Shown: positions 1 through 9,182 of the stretch, one piece after another
Numbering within the stretch: the first letter of the stretch is position 1
Layout of the letters: each line of letters begins with the position of its first letter
Origin: an uncultured Paenochrobactrum sp.
Lineage (GTDB): Bacteria > Pseudomonadota > Alphaproteobacteria > Rhizobiales > Rhizobiaceae
Length of the DNA: 42,776 nucleotides
Reading direction: 5' to 3'
Assembly: GCA_947627865.1 (NCBI GenBank)
Contig: CANQXU010000003.1
Span: forward strand, 1 to 42,776
Program-made: the position numbers and the translations under genes
The notes under the pieces: model-generated
What the model saw: the letters and a program-made list of their open reading frames with translations, nothing else
Told to the model about the DNA's origin: nothing
The model's database searches: none

Positions 1-1375
1 CCTTAAGGTGTACAAGCAAACCAAGGCGACGGCCCGTGAGGTGCGCTAATAGCGGGAGCATAGCGTTATCAAGAAAACCAGACCCAACACCTGTAATGAA
101 TAGTTGGTTGATCTTTTCCGGGCTCAAAGGTTCTGCCGATACAGAAGGGCGTGCAGTGTCAGGGTAGCTTAGTTTGACGTTAGCAATGGGGTTTGGATAA
201 TTATAATTAGTCTGGCCTGAAGTAATAACTGTTTTGACAATGGCCACATAGCCTTGCACGAGTGTTTTATGTGCAAGTGGGAGCAGGCGCATATCTCGAT
301 TACTGGCAATGATCTCGCGTGGCGTTTTATTCGCGTCACGATCTTTCGCATTTGCAGGCCAGTATTTTATCAACTCAACATAGGCTTGCAGATCGGTACC
401 GGTATAGGTGTCGACAGGGTGATCGCCGATCAAATCAATGAACAGGTCAATGCGAAACCGTGCAATATTGATATCTTTATTCGCTGTATTGGATTTGCTT
501 TCACGCAAGGCCAGATATTCGGCGGCAAGATCGCTGAAAAGCGGTTTATCGGATGCAGGGCGCTGTACGGTCCGCCTGTCTTGTTTAAAGGCAGGGATTT
601 TCTCTGAATTTTTTAGGGGTTTCGTTCCGGTAATTGGCGTGGTGGCTATCACAGGCTCTGCTGGAGTGGGCGCTATTTTTAAGTGGGGTTGTGATGGCGT
701 AGGCTCTGTATTCAATGTTTCAGCCAAGCCTTCATCGATATCAATCATCTCTGGTTGCTGTAAGTCTTCCTGCCGCAGGCCAGCTGTTTCTTCCAACCAC
801 TTTTTTCCAAAAGTTGCTGCCATCAACCGTGCATTTTCTGCAATCAAGCTATTGTGCGGCTCATTCTTTTCTTTAGCTGTGACTTCTCGTTGTATAGAAA
901 GCAGATTACGCATGAATTCCTGGCCCTTTTCCTCAAGAGGGGAGGGCACATATTTGGAATGTTTTATTTCGTAGGCGAGGGACTTAAACAAGGTCTTCAT
1001 TTGCAGTGCTGTAAGTTCGCGCTGATCATATTCAAGATCGCCCTCTTCGCCCTCAAAGGACGTATTTTCTTGTTTGTCGTCCATACTACGCTCCCATGCT
1101 CGGCCAAACGCTCTGACAGTTGAGGCCAGTTCATCCGCTATTTCTCTCGCTTGTCGTAACGCGAGCGCCCCTAAGCTTATTCTGATGATGTCTGGTCCGG
1201 ATGTCACCATAGATTTTGGCAGGCGCATTTGGAAGAGCAGTATGTTGCCGCTGCGAACGAGATAACGCCCGACAGAAAGATTTGAGCGCTTTACCGGTTG
1301 TGTCGATTCGGAATTACCATGCTGGCTGAGCGATACATTCGACTGTACATTCAACGATACATTTGGTGTTTTCAT
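1..1375 (-). CDS. Tyrosine recombinase / phage-type integrase, C-terminus truncated by window edge
   Basis: Manual minus-strand translation gives an uninterrupted frame of about 458 codons from ATG at 1375 to the window edge. The N-terminal part (...NLSVGRYLVRSGNILLFQMRLPKSM...IRISLGALALRQAREIADELA) resembles the DUF6538-type head of alphaproteobacterial integrases. It is followed by a core-binding-like segment (FSDLAAEYLALRESKSNTANKDINIARFRIDLFIDLIGDHPVDTYTGTDLQAYVE) and the first catalytic-Arg region (LLAHLTGRRLGLLVHL). Absent from the ORF track because no stop lies within the window. Confidence 0.88.
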   Translation of the reverse strand, partial: MKTPNVSLNVQSNVSLSQHGNSESTQPVKRSNLSVGRYLVRSGNILLFQMRLPKSMVTSGPDIIRISLGALALRQAREIADELASTVRAFGRAWERSMDDKQENTSFEGEEGDLEYDQRELTALQMKTLFKSLAYEIKHSKYVPSPLEEKGQEFMRNLLSIQREVTAKEKNEPHNSLIAENARLMAATFGKKWLEETAGLRQEDLQQPEMIDIDEGLAETLNTEPTPSQPHLKIAPTPAEPVIATTPITGTKPLKNSEKIPAFKQDRRTVQRPASDKPLFSDLAAEYLALRESKSNTANKDINIARFRIDLFIDLIGDHPVDTYTGTDLQAYVELIKYWPANAKDRDANKTPREIIASNRDMRLLPLAHKTLVQGYVAIVKTVITSGQTNYNYPNPIANVKLSYPDTARPSVSAEPLSPEKINQLFITGVGSGFLDNAMLPLLAHLTGRRLGLLVHLK

Positions 1376-1468
1376 CTGGTCAAAGCCCTGTCAGTTGGGC
1401 AAAAAGATCAGAAAATTACTATTGATATCAAAGGCTTGAAATAAAAGTGGGGGAGAGTGAAAAATCAC

Positions 1469-1558
1469 TGGCGGAGAGAGAGGGATTCGAACCCTCGAGA
1501 CGGTTCCCCGCCTACACACTTTCCAGGCGTGCGCCTTCGACCACTCGGCCACCTCTCC
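1469..1558 (-). tRNA. tRNA-Ser (anticodon GGA), CCA encoded
   Basis: Reverse complement GGAGAGGTGGCCGAGTGGTCGAAGGCGCACGCCTGGAAAGTGTGTAGGCGGGGAACCGTCTCGAGGGTTCGAATCCCTCTCTCTCCGCCA: class II tRNA with 7-bp acceptor stem, long variable arm, GGTTCGAATCC T-arm and anticodon loop CTGGAAA. Confidence 0.97.
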
Positions 1559-1856
1559 GCATTAGCAATGATAGAAATATCGCTAAAAATCAGCTTATAT
1601 CTTTGATATGGTTTAACGCCAAATCAACTGATCTGGTGCGCAATATAGCCAGAATGCATTTCTGATCAATAGCTATTTTCTAAAAACATCAATTAACTTG
1701 TGATTAAAGGAGGGTTTATTGGAAAAAAGAAAAGCCCTTGAGCTATCTGATTGTAATAATGTATTTAATTTATGCATATTGGGTCGGTTATAAAGTAAAA
1801 AAATATAAGATTAATTCAGTTTGTTCCATTTCTGATAATTAAAATATGAGTTTTAC

Positions 1857-2183
1857 ATGATAGGGTTTATTTTTCGATGTGCGGCTGCCATAATTTTAAT
1901 GATCGCTGTCATTTATGGTGTGGTTGATAGTGCTATTTCTGTTGGTTCGTCTGCATGGCAATTTACAAGTTTTTCTGATGCTTGGGAGGAGATATTACCC
2001 GTTTTCCAGCATGAAAATCTTGCAGCACAAGCAATAGTTGACAATGGCGCAGGTAAAAACGCGATTGAGTCAATCTTGTGGGATAGGGTATCTTCATTGC
2101 CAGTTTGGAGTGTGCTGCTAGCGATATCATTTTTATTATACGCGATAGGCTATAAGACGCAAAAGCAGCAGGAAGCAGTTTAA
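1857..2183 (+). CDS. Small membrane protein, uncharacterised (108 aa)
   Basis: ORF with hydrophobic N-terminal helix ([23 protein letters not shown]) and C-terminal helix ([16 protein letters not shown]); resembles conserved small membrane proteins of Rhizobiales. Confidence 0.75.
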   Translation: MIGFIFRCAAAIILMIAVIYGVVDSAISVGSSAWQFTSFSDAWEEILPVFQHENLAAQAIVDNGAGKNAIESILWDRVSSLPVWSVLLAISFLLYAIGYKTQKQQEAV

Positions 2184-2242
2184 AAAATGTGCGAACACCT
2201 TATATAAATATAAATTGCATTTTAAACTGTCAGGCGAGGGTC

Positions 2243-2896
2243 ATGGGTATGTTTGAAGATTATCGTAGAAAAATGCAGATGCCTTCTGCTGAGCAAGCAC
2301 TTGTCGGGCGTAATAAGCCTCTTGAAACAGCGCGGCAGCATTATGTTAGCGGACGATCCATTCATGCACCATGGCTCGCAGGACACAAACAAATATTGTT
2401 AGGAATGGGCTGTTTTTGGGGTGCCGAGCGTTTGATGTGGCAGGTCAATGGTGTCTACACGACTGCTGTAGGCTACACTGGCGGGTTTACCCCCAATCCC
2501 ACCTATGAAGAGACTTGTACCGGTTTGACTGGGCATAATGAAGTCGTTTTGGTCGATTATGATCCGGCTGTCATTACGCTTGAGGAGCTGCTTAGTATAT
2601 TTTGGGAGGCCCATGATCCAACCCAAGGCATGCGCCAAGGGAATGATATCGGTACCACATACCGCTCTGGTATTTATGTATATTCCCCAGAAGACCGGAT
2701 TGTTGCGGAAAAAAGCCGTGATCTTTATCAAAGTGCAATGACGCAAAACGGTCTTGGTAAAATTACAACCGAGATTTTACCTGCATCTGATTTTTATTAT
2801 GCTGAAGAATATCACCAGCAATATTTAGCGAAGAATCCAAATGGCTATTGCGGCCTAAAAGGGACAGGTGTTTCTTGTCCGATTGCAACTGTATAA
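2243..2896 (+). CDS. msrA: Peptide-methionine (S)-S-oxide reductase MsrA
   Basis: [49 protein letters not shown] contains the GCFWG active-site motif. Start taken at internal ATG 2243. Confidence 0.97.
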   Translation: MGMFEDYRRKMQMPSAEQALVGRNKPLETARQHYVSGRSIHAPWLAGHKQILLGMGCFWGAERLMWQVNGVYTTAVGYTGGFTPNPTYEETCTGLTGHNEVVLVDYDPAVITLEELLSIFWEAHDPTQGMRQGNDIGTTYRSGIYVYSPEDRIVAEKSRDLYQSAMTQNGLGKITTEILPASDFYYAEEYHQQYLAKNPNGYCGLKGTGVSCPIATV

Positions 2897-2957
2897 ATGG
2901 CGATTAGCCATTATGGTTGGCGCTAGAGTGATTTGTCGCTGATTATATGACTAACAA

Positions 2958-3167
2958 TCACCAATGCGGCGGCTTGGTGATTGGGATGTCCGGTGCTGCT
3001 TGTTCTTCAAGAGAAACAAAACGCTTTGTGAGGACGCTTACCCGATGGTTAAGCTCATCAATTTGTTTCCATTGCTGAGACAGTTGGTCTGAAAGCTCTT
3101 CGATTACTTTTTCCTGCTCAACGACACGAATTTCGAGTTCAGTCAGGCGGTTGGCAGTCGTGTCCAT
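2958..3167 (-). CDS. slyX: SlyX family protein
   Basis: 69-aa coiled coil ending in PPHW (RLTELEIRVVEQEKVIEELSDQLSQQWKQIDEL...ITKPPHW), typical of SlyX. Confidence 0.88.
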   Translation of the reverse strand: MDTTANRLTELEIRVVEQEKVIEELSDQLSQQWKQIDELNHRVSVLTKRFVSLEEQAAPDIPITKPPHW

Positions 3168-3225
3168 TGCAAAGAATATCCGTTGCTTTTCAGGCTTAAA
3201 GGGGCCGAATTTCAGGTAGTGAAAA

Positions 3226-3245
3226 AACAGGGGGTGCCCCCTGTT
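3226..3245 (-). terminator. Rho-independent terminator of upp
   Basis: AACAGGGGG-TG-CCCCCTGTT perfect 9-bp arms; on the minus strand followed by T6. Lies just downstream of the upp stop. Confidence 0.85.
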
Positions 3246-3254
3246 CGATTTGAT

Positions 3255-3881
3255 TTATTTGGTGCCGTACATGCGGTCGCCGGCGTCGCCAAGACCTGGA
3301 ACAATATAACCATTTTCATCTAAATGATCATCAATTGCAGCTGTGTAAACAGGGACATCCGGATGTGCCTCTGTGAAACGCTTGATGCCTTCAGGTGCAG
3401 CCAGCAGGCAGAGGAAGCGGATATTCGTTGCACCACGTCTTTTCAGCATGTTTATTGCTTCAATTGCTGAGTTGGCTGTTGCAAGCATAGGATCGACAAC
3501 GATTATCAAACGATTGACAATGTCTTCAGGCGCTTTGAAGTAATATTCGACAGGCATCAAAGTTTCGTGATCACGATAAAGGCCGATATGGGCGACACGT
3601 GCTGCCGGAACCAGATCAAGCATACCTTCAAGTAAGCCATTGCCAGCACGCAGGATTGACGCAAAAACAAGCTTCTTGCCTTCAAGAACAGGTGAAGACA
3701 TTTTCATGATTGGTGTTTCAATCTCGGTCGTTGTCATCTCGAGATCACGCGTTACTTCATAGCACAGCAGGGTAGAGGTTTCTCTTAGCAAACGACGGAA
3801 ACCGGCTGTTGAGGTCTCGCGTTTACGCATTATTGTGAGCTTGTGCTGGACAAGCGGGTGGGTGACAACTGTTACGCCCAT
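3255..3881 (-). CDS. upp: Uracil phosphoribosyltransferase
   Basis: [29 protein letters not shown]...[26 protein letters not shown]...[16 protein letters not shown]: full-length UPRTase. Confidence 0.98.
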   Translation of the reverse strand: MGVTVVTHPLVQHKLTIMRKRETSTAGFRRLLRETSTLLCYEVTRDLEMTTTEIETPIMKMSSPVLEGKKLVFASILRAGNGLLEGMLDLVPAARVAHIGLYRDHETLMPVEYYFKAPEDIVNRLIIVVDPMLATANSAIEAINMLKRRGATNIRFLCLLAAPEGIKRFTEAHPDVPVYTAAIDDHLDENGYIVPGLGDAGDRMYGTK

Positions 3882-4122
3882 GATCGGTTCCGCTACTTTT
3901 CATTGTTAAATTTGTGGACATAGTAGCGTCAGCCATTGCTGTTGGGAACAGTTAAAGGCCGCGCTCTTCAAATTAAAGTCTGTTTTGCTGTTTTTAACTG
4001 ATTAAGCAAGTGCTTTAACAAAAAGTCTGGCATCAAGCAGTTGTTAATTTATATCAAATGGTGCAAGCCCTAAATGCTTTTGATATAAGAGATTGAAGCG
4101 AACGCAACGGACAGGACGAGCT

Positions 4123-4914
4123 ATGAGCCATAATATCGGCAATTCAGATCGGGTAGGAGCCCATGGCGGCATGGAGAAATCTTTCGGATTTCAAAATGTG
4201 GCCGAAGAGCGGAAGCAAGAGCTTGTAAATGAGGTTTTTCATAAAGTTGCCAAACGGTATGACTTGATGAATGACCTTATGTCCGGTGGTCTCCATCGGG
4301 TATGGAAAGATGCGATGATTGCATGGCTGGCGCCTTCCAAGCGCGCTGGATGGCGCTCGCTGGATGTTGCTGGCGGAACTGGTGATATCGCTTTTCGCAT
4401 AGTCAATGCTTCAGGCAAAAAAGCTCATGTAACTGTATTGGATATCAACGGCTCCATGCTGGGTGTTGGTCAAGAGCGCGCCGTTAAAAAAGGCTTGTCT
4501 GAATGTCTTGAATTTGTCGAGGCAAATGCTGAAGAGTTGCCTTTTGATGATAATAGTTTTGATGCATATACAATAGCATTCGGCATCAGAAATGTGCCGC
4601 ATATAGATAAGGCACTTTCTGAAGCTTACCGTGTATTAAAACCGGGCGGACGTTTTATGTGTCTTGAGTTTTCAGAAGTCGAGATGCCTGTTTTGGACAA
4701 GATCTATGATCAGTGGTCATTCCATGCGATACCGCAAATTGGCAAAATGATTACTGGTGATAAGGAATCTTACAGCTATCTGGTCGAATCAATCCGCAAA
4801 TTTCCAAAACAAAAAGATTTTGCGGAAATGATTGAAAAGGCCGGTTTTGAACATGTGAGCTGGCGTGACTTTACGGGCGGTATTGCTGCATTGCATTCTG
4901 GCTGGAAGATCTGA
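4123..4914 (+). CDS. ubiE: Demethylmenaquinone/ubiquinone methyltransferase UbiE
   Basis: [29 protein letters not shown]...[14 protein letters not shown]...[34 protein letters not shown]. Start at ATG 4123 preferred over 4093. Confidence 0.97.
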   Translation: MSHNIGNSDRVGAHGGMEKSFGFQNVAEERKQELVNEVFHKVAKRYDLMNDLMSGGLHRVWKDAMIAWLAPSKRAGWRSLDVAGGTGDIAFRIVNASGKKAHVTVLDINGSMLGVGQERAVKKGLSECLEFVEANAEELPFDDNSFDAYTIAFGIRNVPHIDKALSEAYRVLKPGGRFMCLEFSEVEMPVLDKIYDQWSFHAIPQIGKMITGDKESYSYLVESIRKFPKQKDFAEMIEKAGFEHVSWRDFTGGIAALHSGWKI

Positions 4915-4919
4915 GTTTG

Positions 4920-6503
4920 ATGATGGCGAATATTCTTGCGGGTTTTCGGCTGATGCGCGCTGGCTGGATTATGACCAGAGAAGGCGTTTTGGGTGCGCTG
5001 CCAGTTGAGGATTTAAGCGGCGCGGCTGCTTTCGGTCAGAAAGTTGCAAAATTGCTTGCGCGCCGTCGTGCAAAGGATGCACCACGCTCTGAGCGCATCT
5101 CACGGGCAATGAATAAACTTGGCCCTTCCTATGTCAAACTCGGGCAATTTCTTGCTACCCGTCCCGATCTTGTCGGCCGTCAAATGGCGGATGATTTGTC
5201 TTTATTGCAAGATCAGCTTGATTTTTTCCCGCAGGATCAAGCAATAAAAACGATTGAAGGATCGCTTGGGCGCAGTATCTCAGATTTGTATGTGGAGTTT
5301 GATCTGCCGATTGCAGCAGCCTCAATGGCGCAGGTTCATCCGGCTACAGTGAGAAGTCATGGTAAGCAAGCCAAGGTTGCTGTGAAGGTGATCCGGCCGG
5401 GTGTACGTAAAAGATTTAATAGTGATCTGCAAAGTTTTTATATGGTTGCGCGTAGCCAAGAGCGGTTCATACCTGCTGCGCGTCGGTTGCGACCTGTCAA
5501 AATTGTCGAATTACTCGCCCAGACCACGCGCATTGAAATGGATTTGCGGCTGGAAGCTGCTGCGCTGTCTGAAATTGCCGAGAATATCAAGGATGATGCT
5601 GGCTTTCGCGTGCCTGCAGTCGACTGGGAGCGCACAGGCCGCGATGTCCTGACGATGGAGTGGATTGACGGCATTAAAATGTCGGATGTCGCTGGTCTTG
5701 AAAATGCCGGATTTGATCTGAAAAAACTCGCAAATACGCTTATTCAATCCTTTTTGCGACATACGTTGCGCGATGGTTTTTTCCATGCCGATATGCATCA
5801 GGGCAATTTATTTGTCGATCAGCAAGGTGTCATAGTCGCGGTTGATTTTGGCATCACCGGACGACTGAGTAAAAAGCGCCGTCGCTTCTTGGCTGAAATT
5901 CTTTATGGTTTCATTACGCGTGATTATCAGCGTGTAGCAGATGTTCATTTTGAAGCCGGATATGTACCCCATCATCATGATAGAGCGAGCTTTGCGCAGG
6001 CAATCCGCGCTATTGGTGAGCCAATTCATGGTCAGCCTGCTGAAACCATCTCGATGGGCAAGTTATTGACATTGTTGTTTGAGGTTACCGAGCTTTTTGA
6101 CATGGAAACGCGGCCAGAGTTGCTCATGCTTCAAAAAACTATGGTCGTGGTGGAAGGCGTTGCGAGAAATTTAGATCCGCATTTCAATATGTGGAAAGCT
6201 GCAGAGCCGGTTGTGAGCGGCTGGATCCGCAAGAATCTGGGGCCGCAAGGTATTGCTGTTGACGCGAAAGAGAGCGTCTATGCCTTGCTCCACTTTATGC
6301 GAGAAACGCCACTTATGGTCGAACGTTTAGAGCGCATGTCATATGCTGCTGATGAAATGGCAGAAAAGGGTCTGAGGTTTGATAAGCAAAGCTCTGAGGA
6401 AATCGGCAGATCAGAGGCTTACCACAATCGTTGGAGCAGGCGCGCACTCGTGGTCATTGCGGTTGCCTTGGCTATTATTGCTTATAAATTAGTCACTCTT
6501 TAG
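4920..6503 (+). CDS. ubiB: UbiB protein kinase-like, ubiquinone biosynthesis
   Basis: LGPSYVKLGQFLATRPDLVGRQMADDLSLLQDQ (KxGQ motif), HADMHQGNLFV...VAVDFGITG, C-terminal TM helix; directly downstream of ubiE. Confidence 0.97.
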   Translation: MMANILAGFRLMRAGWIMTREGVLGALPVEDLSGAAAFGQKVAKLLARRRAKDAPRSERISRAMNKLGPSYVKLGQFLATRPDLVGRQMADDLSLLQDQLDFFPQDQAIKTIEGSLGRSISDLYVEFDLPIAAASMAQVHPATVRSHGKQAKVAVKVIRPGVRKRFNSDLQSFYMVARSQERFIPAARRLRPVKIVELLAQTTRIEMDLRLEAAALSEIAENIKDDAGFRVPAVDWERTGRDVLTMEWIDGIKMSDVAGLENAGFDLKKLANTLIQSFLRHTLRDGFFHADMHQGNLFVDQQGVIVAVDFGITGRLSKKRRRFLAEILYGFITRDYQRVADVHFEAGYVPHHHDRASFAQAIRAIGEPIHGQPAETISMGKLLTLLFEVTELFDMETRPELLMLQKTMVVVEGVARNLDPHFNMWKAAEPVVSGWIRKNLGPQGIAVDAKESVYALLHFMRETPLMVERLERMSYAADEMAEKGLRFDKQSSEEIGRSEAYHNRWSRRALVVIAVALAIIAYKLVTL

Positions 6504-6678
6504 CAGTTTTCCTCTCAGGAAATGCTGAGATTTATGTATAAAATTTGTAATTTGCGTCGTGCCAGCGGCTAAAACTGTAACTCTGAACTATATTTCATTG
6601 TTGCAATAGTTAAAGATAGGGCGGCGTGCGATATATTGCAGATAACCTGATTGTAACTTTTATTTGTGAAGCTTGGTG

Positions 6679-7914
6679 ATGACTGTAGCGCTTGAAAAGA
6701 CATTAGCCGACAAAAAGATTCTGCTCATTATTAGCGGTGGTATCGCTGCTTATAAAACGCCGGATCTTATTCGCAGATTGCGTGAAAGAGGGGCAATAGT
6801 CCAGCCTGTTATGACACCAAGCGCGCAAGAATTTGTAACTGCGCTGACTGTAGGTGCTGTGGCAGCCAAACCTGTCTATACAGATCTATTCTCGCGTGAA
6901 GATGAGCAGGATGTTGGGCATATCCGGCTGGCGCGCGAAGCTGATCTTATTGTGGTGGCGCCAGCAACTGCGGATTTAATGGCTAAACTAGCTCAAGGCT
7001 TCGCCAATGATTTGGCAAGTGCTATATTGTTAGCACGCAAAGTTCCGTTGTTGATTGCGCCTGCAATGAACCCGGCGATGTGGGCCAATCCTGCCACACA
7101 ACGCAATATTGTATTGTTGAAGCAAGATGGGGTTCAATTTGTAGGTCCGGAAATTGGTGAAATGGCTGAAAGCGGCGAAAGCGGGCTTGGGCGCATGAGC
7201 GAGCCACTTTCTATCGTTGCAGCGATTGAAGCTGCTTTAGTGCCTGAAAATCTACCATTGGCAGGTAAGCGCATCATCATGACATCTGGGCCGACCCATG
7301 AGCCGATTGATCCGGTACGCTATATTGCTAATCGCTCATCCGGCAAGCAAGGCCATGCAATCGCGCAAGCATTGGCAAAGCTTGGTGCTGATGTGCAGTT
7401 GGTATCAGGCCCTGTTACAATACCGAACCCTGTGGGTGTGCATGTTACGCATGTGGAGACTGCGCGCGAGATGTTGCAGGCAGTTGAAGCCAAACTTCCG
7501 GCAGATGCTGCCGTGATGGTGGCTGCAGTTGCAGATTGGCGCACAGCGAATGCTTCCGATCAAAAAATAAAGAAAAATCCGGATGAAGCCGCGCCCACTT
7601 TAAGTATGACCGAAAATCCAGATATTTTAGCTACTATAGGACATCATCATCAGCGTCCTCAATTGGTGGTTGGTTTTGCAGCTGAGACGAATGATCTTCT
7701 TGTCAATGCTGAGCGAAAGCTCATCAAAAAAGGTGCGGATATCATTGTTGCCAATGATGTTTCTGATGTTGAAAATATCGGAAGTGTCATGGGAGGCGAT
7801 CATAATATCGTGCATATTGTCTCTCATGAAGGCATTGAGGAATGGCCGGAAATGAGTAAGGAGCAGGTCGCAGGCAGATTAAGTCTTTTGATTACTGAAA
7901 AACTTACAAAATAG
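6679..7914 (+). CDS. coaBC: Bifunctional phosphopantothenoylcysteine decarboxylase / phosphopantothenate-cysteine ligase
   Basis: KKILLIISGGIAAYKTPDLIRRLRERGA...PAMNPAMWANPATQRNI...TSGPTHEPIDPVRYIANRSSGKQGHAIA...KIKKNPD. Confidence 0.98.
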   Translation: MTVALEKTLADKKILLIISGGIAAYKTPDLIRRLRERGAIVQPVMTPSAQEFVTALTVGAVAAKPVYTDLFSREDEQDVGHIRLAREADLIVVAPATADLMAKLAQGFANDLASAILLARKVPLLIAPAMNPAMWANPATQRNIVLLKQDGVQFVGPEIGEMAESGESGLGRMSEPLSIVAAIEAALVPENLPLAGKRIIMTSGPTHEPIDPVRYIANRSSGKQGHAIAQALAKLGADVQLVSGPVTIPNPVGVHVTHVETAREMLQAVEAKLPADAAVMVAAVADWRTANASDQKIKKNPDEAAPTLSMTENPDILATIGHHHQRPQLVVGFAAETNDLLVNAERKLIKKGADIIVANDVSDVENIGSVMGGDHNIVHIVSHEGIEEWPEMSKEQVAGRLSLLITEKLTK

Positions 7915-8228
7915 TTTTCGATGGGCTCTATGCAGCAAAAATATTTTCAGATTTTTTATGATAGGGTTATATTGGCCCATAAACATTATAATAAAGCCAT
8001 TGTTACACACTGAATTATCAAAGGGTTTTGATGGTTTTGAGTATAGTGGTGGTACATGTGAGCCATGATTTTTGAGTGCAACTAGTTGCTAGGTTTATTG
8101 AAGTGTTAATTCTCGTATTATATCGAAATTTTATTGATTAAATAAATATTATTCTCTTATTTTCGACAATTATTAAGTATTGAATCTATGGTTTCTCTTT
8201 ATAGAAAATAATTTTCCATAGGTTCAAA

Positions 8229-8495
8229 ATGTCTTTTACCAATTTATTTAATTTTGAAAAATTTTTATCACCGTATCTCGTCACCATTATTTATTGGCTC
8301 GGCGTCGTGATTGCGGCTTATCTTGCCATGAGAATAGGTGTGCAGAAGGATAGTTCCGTCTATGAAATAATTCTGGCGGGTGGTGTTTTCGTTTCAGGGC
8401 TTATTATATGGCGTGTTTTTTGCGAAGCGCTTGTTCTTGCTTTCAAAATATTTGACCGTCTTACTGAAATACGAGACCGTTTGCCCAATGAATAA
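8229..8495 (+). CDS. DUF4282-like small membrane protein
   Basis: FEKFLSPYLVTIIYWLGVVIAAYLAMRIG...GGVFVSGLIIWRVFCEALVLAFKIFDRLTEIRDRL matches the two-TM pattern and (R)xxCExxxxxFxIxxxLxEIR tail of DUF4282 proteins. Confidence 0.75.
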   Translation: MSFTNLFNFEKFLSPYLVTIIYWLGVVIAAYLAMRIGVQKDSSVYEIILAGGVFVSGLIIWRVFCEALVLAFKIFDRLTEIRDRLPNE

Positions 8496-8539
8496 AGTAG
8501 CGCTTATTTATGGTGGCAATAAAATGCATTGAAAATAGT

Positions 8540-8569
8540 AAAGCGGCGATAAAAACTTGCCGCTTTTAC
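8540..8569. terminator. Probable bidirectional terminator between convergent DUF4282 gene and crcB
   Basis: GTAAAGCGGC ... GCCGCTTTTAC inverted repeat with flanking A/T runs in a convergent intergenic gap. Confidence 0.65.
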
Positions 8570-8576
8570 TGTTATG

Positions 8577-9005
8577 TCACGATTGAGACTGATCATAGTT
8601 TCTGTTCGGCGTTTGTATTTGCTGTGCATTCTGCTTTTCAGCCAGTAAAAAACCCACATAGCTTGCTATTAAGCACAAAGTTACTGACAAAACTATATTG
8701 AGTAAAGCACGTGCAGCCGCGCCTTGTTTTAACAATTCTAAGTTCTGAAAACTAAATGACGAAAATGTTGTAAAGCCACCACAAACGCCAACCATAAAGG
8801 CCAAACGCCAAGTCTCGGATAATGGCCATCTACCATTTGATAAAGTCAAACAGGCAAAATATACAATCAAAAAAGAGCCAAGCACATTCACTCCAATGGT
8901 GCTCCATGGAAGAAAGCGGCTTAGTGGGGCTAATGCGATGCTTATCCAATAGCGTGCGACAGAGCCAATTGCGCCACCCGCCGCGATCAAAATTGTTTCT
9001 TTCAT
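8577..9005 (-). CDS. crcB: Fluoride ion exporter CrcB/Fluc
   Basis: AAGGAIGSVARYWIS...LGVNVLGSFLIV-like segment, GVCGGFTTFSSFSFQNLELL Fluc signature, four predicted TMs. Confidence 0.95.
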   Translation of the reverse strand: MKETILIAAGGAIGSVARYWISIALAPLSRFLPWSTIGVNVLGSFLIVYFACLTLSNGRWPLSETWRLAFMVGVCGGFTTFSSFSFQNLELLKQGAAARALLNIVLSVTLCLIASYVGFLLAEKQNAQQIQTPNRNYDQSQS

Positions 9006-9182
9006 AACGTAATAGCTTTGCTAAAAAATGTTCATTGCAATTCACTACTTCCTAGAAGTCTGTCAGGCTTTTAACAAGAGAATTGATCTTCTGCGCGGTT
9101 TACTTGTATATAATAATGCCGGATGTTTATTAGTACTTATTAAACAATCCCGGGCGCAATCTGCGTTTTGTAAAACACGAAC

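Noticed and set aside
169-1265. Track ORFs 169-351(-), 254-607(+), 438-974(+), 854-1123(+), 1074-1265(+)
   Set aside because: All are overlapped by the long integrase frame on the minus strand, whose translation is domain-like. These short frames are antisense or out-of-frame shadows.
1331-1366. 12-bp tandem repeats as a CRISPR fragment
   Set aside because: Only three imperfect units with no spacers, and they lie in a coding frame.
1447-1665. ORF 1447-1665(+), 72 aa
   Set aside because: Runs through the tRNA-Ser gene ([12 protein letters not shown] is the usual antisense-tRNA translation artefact).
9006-9182. Possible fluoride riboswitch upstream of crcB
   Set aside because: I could not find the conserved crcB-motif sequence or pseudoknot elements by eye.
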